Positions 1 to 5,155 of a stretch of DNA of 5,155 nt are shown one piece after another; the first letter of the stretch is position 1, and each line of letters starts with the position of its first letter. The stretch covers positions 1 through 5,155 of the forward strand of contig JACRUB010000201.1 in the NCBI GenBank assembly GCA_014305015.1, written 5' to 3'. The position numbers were made by a program, and so were the translations under genes. The notes below the pieces were generated by a model, which had not been told where the DNA came from, ran no database searches, and saw only the letters and a program-made list of their open reading frames with translations. The stretch is from Vulcanimicrobiota bacterium (GTDB taxonomy: Bacteria > Vulcanimicrobiota > Vulcanimicrobiia > Vulcanimicrobiales > Vulcanimicrobiaceae).

Positions 1-1
1 C

Positions 2-316
2 ACAGAGACTGAAGGACACTATGTTCTCGCTCGCCTCGAACGCGAGCGCAAGCTCGCAGTCTTGCTCGACCTCAAACTAGGGCACGAAAGCGGCGTCGAC
101 GTCCTCAGGGAGATTCGTGCAAAGTACCCATCGATGCCCGTGGTCGTGCTGACCGGCTTTCGCGACGAGATGACAGGTCCGCTCGAAATGGCGAGCCGCA
201 TCGGTGCCCATACGTGCTTGTATAAGCCACTCGAAATAGACGGAATGCTCAAAGTGCTCGACGACATCAAGCTCAGCAAAGCCAAGGATTACCTGGACGC
301 AGCGGTTTCTGCATGA
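2..316 (+). CDS. Response regulator receiver domain protein, 5'-truncated by window edge
   Basis: This is the C-terminal 104 residues of a CheY-like receiver, open in frame to the left edge, so the true start and the first beta strand with its acidic pair lie outside. Visible signatures are the probable phospho-acceptor Asp in LLDLKLG (codon 68-70), the conserved Thr in VVVLTGF (codon 152-154) and the conserved Lys in LYKPL (codon 224-226). After the last receiver helix only a short tail follows (ends DAAVSA), with no output domain. It is therefore either a stand-alone receiver or the last domain of a larger protein such as a hybrid kinase. Two positions are atypical. The Pro usually four residues after the Asp is Gly, and the switch aromatic three residues before the Lys is Cys. 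The stop overlaps the next gene's start as ATGA, indicating an operon with the cyclase and kinase downstream. By inference its phosphodonor is the downstream histidine kinase. Confidence 0.88.
   Translation, partial: TETEGHYVLARLERERKLAVLLDLKLGHESGVDVLREIRAKYPSMPVVVLTGFRDEMTGPLEMASRIGAHTCLYKPLEIDGMLKVLDDIKLSKAKDYLDAAVSA
313..316 (+). other. ATGA start/stop overlap between receiver gene and cyclase gene
   Basis: The receiver TGA (314-316) overlaps the cyclase ATG (313-315). The nearest purine-rich stretch (AAGGA at 284-288) is about 24 bases away, too far for a normal ribosome binding site. Re-initiation by terminating ribosomes is the likely mode of translation. Confidence 0.8.
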
Positions 317-933
317 GCACCACAGACTCAAGGGTAAACATTCTCGTGGTCGACGACGACCCGAACATCCGAAAAACGCTGTGCGACATTCTCCGGCTTA
401 AGGGCTATGAAGCCGCGGCGGCCTCGACGGGCGCCGAGGCAATTGAGGCGGCTGGACTTCAAACGTTTAATCTCGCACTCATCGATCTGATTCTACCCGA
501 CATACTCGGCCTTGAAGTCATGGCCCGAATCAAAGCGATCTCGACCCTAACCGAAGCCATTATCTTGACGGGCCACGCCTCACTCGAGAGCGCCGTTGCG
601 GCGGTCAAGGACGGCGCTTTCTCCTACCTTCACAAGCCGTGCGATATGGGCGACCTGCTCGAGAAGATCGATCAGGCCGTCGAATTGCGGCAAGCGCAGT
701 TGGAAATTCAACGCCTCGCATCATTTCCGCAGCTGCATCCGAGCCCGGTGATCGAACTTGATGCAGCGGGCACTATCACGTACGCGAACCCGTCGGCGGA
801 GCGATTATTCCCTGACTTGAAACTGAGCGGCCTCGCACACCCCTGCTCGAGGAAGCAGCCGCAGGAATCACTGGATTACGCTGCAACGCAGAACTATGCG
901 AAACCGCCCTCGAAGCGCGGGTCGGGGCCTTAG
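313..933 (+). CDS. N-terminal fragment of the cyclase: receiver plus first half of PAS
   Basis: This is the reading frame as it stands, 206 residues. The ATG at 313 is well supported because it lies a few residues before the first receiver strand (VNILVVDDD, acidic residues about 14-16) and forms an ATGA overlap with the gene upstream. Phospho-acceptor Asp58 (IDLILPD), Thr86 (ILTGH), aromatic Tyr105 and Lys108 (HKP) are all present, so the receiver looks competent. A short helical linker (about 120-135) leads into a PAS start, PVIELDAAGTITYANPSAE. From about residue 177 the sequence (CSRKQPQES onward) loses all PAS character and ends at a TAG at 931-933. That tail is the out-of-frame reading after the shift. 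If the shift is real, this would be a receiver with half a PAS fold and no output. Confidence 0.7.
   Translation: MSTTDSRVNILVVDDDPNIRKTLCDILRLKGYEAAAASTGAEAIEAAGLQTFNLALIDLILPDILGLEVMARIKAISTLTEAIILTGHASLESAVAAVKDGAFSYLHKPCDMGDLLEKIDQAVELRQAQLEIQRLASFPQLHPSPVIELDAAGTITYANPSAERLFPDLKLSGLAHPCSRKQPQESLDYAATQNYAKPPSKRGSGP
840..843 (+). other. Frameshift site 1, C run inside the PAS region
   Basis: Four C's span 840-843. With five C's the reading becomes GLAHP-LL and runs on in PAS-like sequence, whereas as written it becomes HPCSRK. The downstream frame has a stop at 813-815, so the shift must lie after that. PAS domains of this kind commonly read FPDL...HPLL, which points to this run. The direction is -1. 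It is not a classical X-XXY-YYZ slippery heptamer. Confidence 0.75.
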
Positions 934-1298
934 CATACGAGCTCCATATTTCTTTCTTGCGCGACCTCGACCTCACACGCATCTACGTTACCGACATTAC
1001 CCTACGTAAACAAGTCGAACACGAAACGCATTTGCTCGCTACCACAGACATGCTGACCGGGATCGCGAATCGTCACGAGTTCACGAGGGTTTTGATCAGG
1101 GAAATGGCACGCGCCGCGCGCCATGCCATCCCGCTAGCGCTGGTCATGTACGACATCGATCATTTTAAGGATGTCAACGATACGCATGGTCACGATGCCG
1201 GAGACGCCGTCTTAAAAGCCATTACGACAATCGTATGCGGCGCGGTACGCACCACCGACCTTGTTGCCCGCTGGGTGGAGATGAATTTATGGTCTTAA
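843..1298 (+). CDS. Middle fragment of the cyclase: end of PAS plus first part of GGDEF
   Basis: This frame carries the continuation of the PAS domain (LLEEAAAGITGLRCNAE to RIYVTDITLRKQVE) and the GGDEF domain as far as DLVARW. It then runs out of frame to a TAA at 1296-1298. It contains DMLTGIANR, DIDHFK and the RTTD I-site (codons 1248-1259), but lacks the GGDEF loop. The first in-frame start-like codon a gene caller might pick is the TTG at 957. It lies inside PAS coding sequence, so I do not believe it is a real initiation site. The fragment makes sense only as part of the full-length cyclase. Confidence 0.7.
   Translation: MLEEAAAGITGLRCNAELCETALEARVGALAYELHISFLRDLDLTRIYVTDITLRKQVEHETHLLATTDMLTGIANRHEFTRVLIREMARAARHAIPLALVMYDIDHFKDVNDTHGHDAGDAVLKAITTIVCGAVRTTDLVARWVEMNLWS
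1273..1275 (+). other. Frameshift site 2, G run immediately before the GGDEF codons
   Basis: Three G's at 1273-1275 give RW-VEMNLWS and a stop, while four would give RWGGDEFMVLM. The junction can be placed within a few bases because the family motif is recovered exactly. The direction is -1, the same as the first site. Confidence 0.85.
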
Positions 1299-1546
1299 TG
1301 CCTCATTGTTCGCTCACAGGGGCGAAGAGCGCCGCCAGACATCTGCGCAGCGCGCTTGCCCAATTTGAGTGGCCGCTTGCCGGTCGTATAACGGCAAGTT
1401 TTGGTGTCACTCCGTTTCGCACCGCAGACGACTCGCACGCATTTCTCAAGCGAGTCGACAACGCGCTTTATCGCGCTAAAAAGCGCGGCCGCAATCGTGT
1501 TGAAGGCTCGATCCACGATGACGTGCGCAAGGCTCTGGTCGCATGA
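1274..1546 (+). CDS. C-terminal fragment of the cyclase: GGDEF loop to end
   Basis: This frame begins to match the family exactly at the GGDEF codons (1274-1288). It continues with MVLMPHCSL, a TASFGVTPF strand (the family's S-x-G-V region) and YRAKKRGRNRV, and stops at TGA 1544-1546. The residues encoded just upstream in this frame (RPCCPL) are unrelated to the family, which places the shift immediately before the loop. Alone it could not fold or bind GTP. Its stop overlaps the kinase ATG. Confidence 0.7.
   Translation, partial: GGDEFMVLMPHCSLTGAKSAARHLRSALAQFEWPLAGRITASFGVTPFRTADDSHAFLKRVDNALYRAKKRGRNRVEGSIHDDVRKALVA
1543..1546 (+). other. ATGA start/stop overlap between cyclase gene and kinase gene
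   Basis: The TGA of the cyclase's last frame (1544-1546) overlaps the kinase ATG (1543-1545). A weak AAGG at 1529-1532, about ten bases upstream, could assist. If the cyclase frameshifts are real, ribosomes would stop early at 933 or 1298 and coupling to the kinase would be weakened. Confidence 0.8.
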
Positions 1547-3084
1547 GTATCATTGCAAACGAAAAGCATGCCATTCTAAAGGGCCATCTCGAAGAGCTCC
1601 GCCGCATGGCAACGGTCGTGAGCGATTCTAATGATGCGGTCATCCTCCACGATTTCGATGGAAATATTTTGGCATGGAATCGCGGGGCAAAAGAGACGTA
1701 CGGGTACACCGAGACTGAAGCGCTCAAGATGAATGTGCGTGACATTGTCGCAGAGCCCGACCGCGAGGCCGCACTTGACCTCATTTGTAGGATCAAGAAC
1801 GGCGAAATTGTAAAATCCTTTGAACTTCGACGCATCACCAAAGACGGCGGGACCCTGGACGTCTGGCTGACGACAACCCTCTTGAGGGACGAGACAGGTC
1901 AACCTGTATCAATCGCTACAACCGAGCGCGATATTACCGAGCGCAAGCGCGCCGAGACGGTCTTGCAATCCAAGGTTGAAGAGTTGCGCCGAATGGCAAC
2001 GGTTGTGAGCGATTCCAACGATGCAGTCATGCTCCACGATTTCGATGGGAAGATTTTAGCTTGGAACCGCGGCGCAAAAGAGACGTACGGGTACACCGAG
2101 GCTGAAGCCCTCAAAATGAACGCGCGGGACATTGTTGCCCCTGAGGATCGCGAAGCGCTCCTGGCACTGATCCGAAAAATTAGAGACGGCGGAATTGTCA
2201 AATCGTTTGAGCTGCGCCGAATCACGAAAGATGGCCGCACGCTGGACGTTTCGCTCACCAAAACCCTCGTTACGGATGAAGCAGGGCAGCCGGTCGCGAT
2301 TGCTACGACGGAACGCGATATCACCGGACGCAAGCGTGCCGAGGCCGAAATCCTTAAACTCAACGCGGACCTAGAGATCAAGTTCCAAGAACTGCTTGAG
2401 ACTCAGGGAGAACTGGTGCGCACAGAAAAGCTAGCGGTCCTCGGACAAGTCTCCGGCAGTGTTGCCCACGAGTTGCGCAATCCACTGGGCGTCATGAGCA
2501 ATGCAATCTACTTTTTGCAAATGATGCTTCCCGATGCCTCCGATCAAACCAAAGAATACCTCGGGATCATTAAGAGCGAAATCGGCACCTCACAGCGTAT
2601 TGTCGCCGGCTTACTGGACTCCGTGAGGACTGCACCGCCGCGCCCCGAACCGTCCCATCTCTCGCAGTTGATCTCTCAAACGCTCGCCCAATGCAATGTC
2701 CCGGCAGCCGTTGTCGTAACGCTCAATATTCCGCCGGACTTACATCCGCTGCTGGTCGATCCGCAGCAAGTCAAACAAGTCCTCACGAACCTCGTAAGCA
2801 ACGCCGCCGAGGCGATGCCTGACGGAGGAACCTTAGCAATCTCGGCGTTTGCTAACAGAGATGCACCAGATATAACGATCCGCGTACATGATACGGGCAC
2901 CGGGTTTTCGCCCGCGCAGCAGGCAAAGCTGTTTCTACCATTGTTTACTACGAAAGCGCGAGGCATCGGTCTTGGCCTCGTAGTGGTCAAGAATTTGGTT
3001 CAGGCAAACGGTGGACAGTTGCAAGTAGAGAGTGTCCCCGGGCAAGGAAGTACGTTTTCCGTTCTCCTACCTTGCGCAGCTTAA
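1543..3084 (+). CDS. Cytoplasmic PAS-PAS sensor histidine kinase (NtrB/ZraS-like core)
   Basis: This is a complete 513-residue kinase that autophosphorylates on His and hands phosphate to a receiver Asp. It has no signal peptide or membrane segment, so it acts in the cytosol. In order it has a short N-terminus, PAS 1 (about 17-138), PAS 2 (about 146-267), a helical linker (about 268-300), a HisKA dimerisation helix with the H-box AHELRNP (His309), and a HATPase_c domain. The ATPase shows an N-box (NLVSNAAEAMPDGG, Asn416/Asn420), G1 DTGTGF (450-455), an F-box around LFLPLFTTK (463-471) and G2 GIGLGL (474-479). The HisKA/ATPase sequence resembles the NtrB/ZraS type. It has no receiver of its own, which fits the two receiver proteins encoded just upstream in the same operon. 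The PAS ligand cannot be told from sequence. The ATG at 1543 is supported by the ATGA overlap and by the first PAS repeat starting 16 residues in. Confidence 0.95.
   Translation: MSIIANEKHAILKGHLEELRRMATVVSDSNDAVILHDFDGNILAWNRGAKETYGYTETEALKMNVRDIVAEPDREAALDLICRIKNGEIVKSFELRRITKDGGTLDVWLTTTLLRDETGQPVSIATTERDITERKRAETVLQSKVEELRRMATVVSDSNDAVMLHDFDGKILAWNRGAKETYGYTEAEALKMNARDIVAPEDREALLALIRKIRDGGIVKSFELRRITKDGRTLDVSLTKTLVTDEAGQPVAIATTERDITGRKRAEAEILKLNADLEIKFQELLETQGELVRTEKLAVLGQVSGSVAHELRNPLGVMSNAIYFLQMMLPDASDQTKEYLGIIKSEIGTSQRIVAGLLDSVRTAPPRPEPSHLSQLISQTLAQCNVPAAVVVTLNIPPDLHPLLVDPQQVKQVLTNLVSNAAEAMPDGGTLAISAFANRDAPDITIRVHDTGTGFSPAQQAKLFLPLFTTKARGIGLGLVVVKNLVQANGGQLQVESVPGQGSTFSVLLPCAA
1591..2343 (+). 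repeat. In-frame tandem duplication of a PAS domain within the kinase
   Basis: Copy 1 is 1591-1956 and copy 2 is 1978-2343, with a period of 387 bases (129 residues) and no gap in the protein alignment. By hand count 101 of 122 residues are identical. Both run from EELRRMATVVSDSNDAV through AWNRGAKETYGYTE to ATTERDIT and a KRAE helix. Many codon differences are synonymous (for example in the first 40 codons), so the copies are not an assembly artefact. They have diverged under protein-level constraint or occasional conversion. Most amino-acid changes cluster in the helix after DIVA. Copy 1 reads EPDRE there, where copy 2 reads the more usual PEDRE. Confidence 0.95.
3081..3084. other. Convergent stop codons sharing TTAA
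   Basis: The kinase stop TAA (3082-3084, + strand) and the regulator stop TAA (3083-3081, - strand) share the self-complementary TTAA. The two convergent genes therefore overlap by four bases with no intergenic space. Any transcription terminator for either gene must lie inside the coding sequence of the other. Confidence 0.9.
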
Positions 3085-5155
3085 CTACATATAAGATTGC
3101 TGAGCTCGGCTGAGGGCGCCGCGTCGAGCTCGTCCCTTAGAACCTTACTATACTGCCGTAATTCGCGCTTCGCCGCCCCCGGATCGCCTGATGCCAGGTG
3201 CGCCATAATCAGGAGCTTGCGGGCGCTTTCGTCCAGTGGATCCAGCGTGATCAAGTAGTCTGCAATGTCAACGGCTGTTCGGTAATCAGCCGCTGCTATT
3301 GCCCGCTTTGCGAGAAACGCGCCGAAGCAATGGCCGATCGATTCCAGGCGCTGTTCGGTCGGGGAGAACCACTCCCACGAAGCGAAATTCGCCGGCCGCC
3401 CGCGACGGAGAGCATCAAGGTACTGCTGGACCTGCGGAATTGCCGTCTCGGGCAGAGTGCCCGTGGCGATTCCATCTTCGAGTCGTTCCATTGCGACTAA
3501 GTCTACTGCTACCCAGTGCGCTAACGCGTAGCCCCCCTGTGTCGAGATAATTGCATCCGGCGATCCGAGTTGAAGCCTGGTGCGTCTGACGCACATCTTG
3601 AGAGCGTTATAGCCGGATTCGAGCGTCATGGTGGGCCACAAGCGATCGCAGAGCACGTCGCGGTGGACGGGTCGCCCTGGTGAGAGCATCAGTAATAAGC
3701 CCCAGCCGCCTTCCGAAATCGATATCGGCGCGCCGGCCCGGAGAACAGTCGCATCGGCGATGCCGATTCTGAGATCGATTCCGGGCGGCTCCAGCGCCAT
3801 TTGGCCTTTTGCTCGAAAACGAGAAATGAAAGCAGACAACATTCCAAAGGGAGGGCTTCCGCCCGCGATCCATCTCAGACTCTCGTGAAGCGCAGGAGAA
3901 TCTACGGTATTTCCAAGTTCGGTTGATTCTTGCAACTTCTCGGACTGTAACGAAGGCGTCTTTTCGGAGATTGCAACGCGCGCAAGGATTCGCAGGTAGG
4001 TCGCCCCTGAGGCATCCGCCAAGGTGCAAGCAGTCTCAGCGAGCTCTGATGCACGCTGGGGATTCGCCTCGCGCAGGCACGCCATCAGAAATGCAATCGC
4101 ATCCCAGAAATTCGACATTCTTCTCGTGGTGGGCTGTAAGCCGAGCGATGCAAGCTGAAAGTTCAGCAGCGCCGGCAATTCGTGTTCCCGCATCAGGGAG
4201 GCGAGTTGTGCAACATAGTCGTCGAGCTTCTCGGATTCATGTGCGAGCCAGCATCCAAAAACGCCTTCGGCAAGCGCCATTGCGATAATTGTGACGGCAC
4301 GGCTTTCGTCCGCTGCATGAAGCATCCGCTGGAGCTGATCGTATTCAACTTCCCACTGCCCACGTTGGCGTGCTGCGCGCACCTCGATCCGTGTCAGTTG
4401 TGCAAAGACGCTTGCGTTGTACAACGCAAATGGGCGGATTCGGTGCCACAGCGCAAGCGCACGATCATGATGCCCGAGGTAGGATTCCAATACACCCCGT
4501 GCCGCTAAAATGGGCAGCATCGACCGCGTATCGGTACCGGAAGACTCCTTCGTTGAATCTAGGATGGCCCCGGCTGCACTAAACATGCCGGCGTCCATGA
4601 AGGCGATCGCACTTTGCGAGCGTACTTGCATTGCGAAAATCGGATCCGTCGCCTCCGTGACACTTTCGAGCACGGTCACCGCTTCATTCGCTAGAACGTC
4701 TGGATGCACGGAGAGTCGTCTCGCGCCGAGCACTGCCGCCCAGAGTTCCGGACGGCTTAAAAGGTCCGCCCCCTCGCCGGCTTCCGGCAGCGGCGAAAAG
4801 GAATCAAATGAGACATCTCCCGAGGCGCGACCGCGCTTCAGAATATTTGCGGCCTTCGCGGCGTCACCGGAAGCGAGGTAGACTTGCGCGGCGCGACCGT
4901 ACTCATGCTGCTCGTTACAGAGGTCCCCGAACGAGCGCTGGGCCTCGATGACGTTTGGCCGCCGCTTCGAGCGGACCGCAGACCGAAGCAGACCATTGAC
5001 GTTAAAAGTCGCCGGCTCGCGAAGCGAGACTATTTCATATCCTCGTACCATCTCGCCGACGACGTCATGATGCATCTGCCCGTAAAGCTGCGTAAGTTCT
5101 TGCGTCCGAATGCCGGGGATGCCGACAATCGCACTGAGACCGCACAGCACATGAT
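3081..5155 (-). CDS. Transcriptional regulator with MalT-like helical repeats, winged helix and C-terminal BTAD domain, 5'-truncated
   Basis: At least 689 residues are visible, numbered from a GTG at 5150-5148. The frame stays open to the window edge, and that GTG is probably internal. Residues about 1-60 resemble the segment following the ATPase of MalT/LuxR-type activators (GLLRSAVRSK matching their LlR-fL element). About 70-105 form a TPR-like unit (EYGRAAQVYLASGDAAKAANIL), and up to about 430 the protein continues as helical repeats rich in Ala and Leu. About 457-548 (3507-3782) is an OmpR/SARP-type winged helix: VLCDRLWP, then NALKMCVRRTRLQLG as recognition helix, and the wing IISTQGGYAL. 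About 550-685 is a BTAD domain ending DPLDESARKLLIMAHL and ELDAAPSAELSNL. The family binds DNA and activates transcription. The repeats and a missing upstream ATPase (no Walker motifs in the window) probably control oligomerisation or ligand response. Its target genes are unknown. The convergent orientation gives no evidence that it regulates the kinase operon. Confidence 0.87.
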   Translation of the reverse strand, partial: HVLCGLSAIVGIPGIRTQELTQLYGQMHHDVVGEMVRGYEIVSLREPATFNVNGLLRSAVRSKRRPNVIEAQRSFGDLCNEQHEYGRAAQVYLASGDAAKAANILKRGRASGDVSFDSFSPLPEAGEGADLLSRPELWAAVLGARRLSVHPDVLANEAVTVLESVTEATDPIFAMQVRSQSAIAFMDAGMFSAAGAILDSTKESSGTDTRSMLPILAARGVLESYLGHHDRALALWHRIRPFALYNASVFAQLTRIEVRAARQRGQWEVEYDQLQRMLHAADESRAVTIIAMALAEGVFGCWLAHESEKLDDYVAQLASLMREHELPALLNFQLASLGLQPTTRRMSNFWDAIAFLMACLREANPQRASELAETACTLADASGATYLRILARVAISEKTPSLQSEKLQESTELGNTVDSPALHESLRWIAGGSPPFGMLSAFISRFRAKGQMALEPPGIDLRIGIADATVLRAGAPISISEGGWGLLLMLSPGRPVHRDVLCDRLWPTMTLESGYNALKMCVRRTRLQLGSPDAIISTQGGYALAHWVAVDLVAMERLEDGIATGTLPETAIPQVQQYLDALRRGRPANFASWEWFSPTEQRLESIGHCFGAFLAKRAIAAADYRTAVDIADYLITLDPLDESARKLLIMAHLASGDPGAAKRELRQYSKVLRDELDAAPSAELSNLICS
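3507..3782 (-). other. Winged-helix DNA-binding domain region of the regulator
   Basis: This is the part of the regulator that reads as a trans_reg_C-like fold. It starts with a short beta region (IDLRIGIADATVL), then helices around GGWGLLLMLS and HRDVLCDRLWP. A recognition helix carries the basic run CVRRTRLQLG, and a beta hairpin follows with TQGGYAL. The order winged helix then BTAD is that of SARP proteins, but here the pair sits at the C-terminus behind helical repeats rather than at the N-terminus. Confidence 0.8.

Larger units (their letters stand above)
313..1546 (+). pseudogene. Receiver-PAS-GGDEF diguanylate cyclase, interrupted by two -1 frameshifts (possibly sequence errors)
   Basis: Restoring one base at 840-843 and one at 1273-1275 gives a continuous 411-residue protein, and the corrected length is an exact multiple of three. 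Domains are a receiver (about 8-125), PAS (about 136-232) and GGDEF (about 240-405). GGDEF landmarks are DMLTGIANR (Asp about 246), the metal-site stretch DIDHFKDVND followed by GHDAGD, the loop GGDEF (322-326) and the late motif YRAKKRGRNRV. An RTTD sequence ends five residues before the GGDEF loop, matching the RxxD inhibitory I-site that gives c-di-GMP feedback control in PleD-type enzymes. The family makes c-di-GMP from two GTP in the cytosol, usually activated by receiver phosphorylation. ATGA overlaps couple it to genes on both sides. Apart from the two shifts no motif is eroded, so an error or very recent mutation is more likely than an old pseudogene. If the shifts are real, no cyclase is made. 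Confidence 0.85.

Noticed and set aside
836..850. Programmed -1 ribosomal frameshifting at the C run.
   Set aside because: There is no slippery heptamer and no obvious downstream pseudoknot, and a second similar shift would be needed in the same gene. Sequence error or mutation is simpler.
957..959. TTG as the start of a separate short GGDEF protein.
   Set aside because: It lies inside a PAS domain whose earlier half continues in the same frame from 843, and whose start is in the frame from 313. A frameshifted single gene explains it better.
1899..2381. 160-codon open frame on the minus strand opposite the PAS repeats.
   Set aside because: It has low-complexity Ser/Arg-rich composition typical of antisense reading, and it lies opposite a clearly conserved kinase. 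The same holds for 1476-1841 and 2676-2990 on the minus strand.
3102..3131. Inverted repeat GAGCTCG ... CGAGCTC (7-base arms, 16-base loop) about 18 bases after the kinase stop, a possible terminator.
   Set aside because: It has a short stem, a long loop and no T run on either strand. It lies within the coding end of the regulator, so there is not enough to call a terminator.
3607..4029. 140-codon open frame on the minus strand in another frame of the regulator gene.
   Set aside because: It is Arg/Cys-rich with no recognisable motif and is fully contained in the regulator's coding sequence. It is a shadow, as are the plus-strand frames at 3198-3550, 3923-4288 and 4182-4881.
5148..5150. GTG as the real start of the minus-strand regulator.
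   Set aside because: The frame is open to the edge, no ribosome binding site is visible in the five remaining bases, and the protein begins in the middle of a MalT-like architecture. It is more likely internal.

Overview
The window is bacterial DNA, densely packed with protein genes and of fairly high GC by eye. There are no RNA genes, mobile elements, CRISPR arrays or gene-free stretches. The phylum cannot be fixed from the sequence. The right-hand gene has a MalT-like helical repeat region followed by a winged helix and a BTAD domain. From general knowledge this is compatible with deep soil lineages such as Eremiobacterota (WPS-2) or with Actinobacteria, but that is only a guess.

Left part (1-3084, + strand): a tightly coupled signal-transduction operon. 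It holds the C-terminal part of a receiver-domain protein (cut by the window edge), a receiver-PAS-GGDEF diguanylate cyclase, and a soluble PAS-PAS-HisKA-HATPase sensor histidine kinase. Both gene junctions inside the window are 4-base ATGA overlaps, so the three genes are very probably translated together. The simplest model is that the kinase senses a cytoplasmic signal through its twin PAS domains and phosphorylates one or both receivers. One branch would set c-di-GMP output. The other ends in a lone receiver with no visible output domain, which could be an adaptor, a phosphate sink or the tail of a larger protein.

The cyclase gene is broken as read. Two single-base shifts, both -1, fall in a short C run (840-843) and a short G run (1273-1275). 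They split it into three pieces. Adding one base at each place restores a continuous 411-residue protein with every GGDEF signature, including the GGDEF loop itself and an RxxD inhibitory site. This looks like sequencing or assembly error, or very recent inactivation, rather than an old pseudogene.

Right part (3081-5155, - strand): one long convergent gene, cut at its 5' end by the window edge. It encodes the helical-repeat, winged-helix DNA-binding and BTAD portion of a large transcriptional regulator. An N-terminal ATPase module is expected outside the window. Its stop codon overlaps the kinase stop codon within a single TTAA. I see no clear terminator at this convergent junction and no promoter anywhere in the window.
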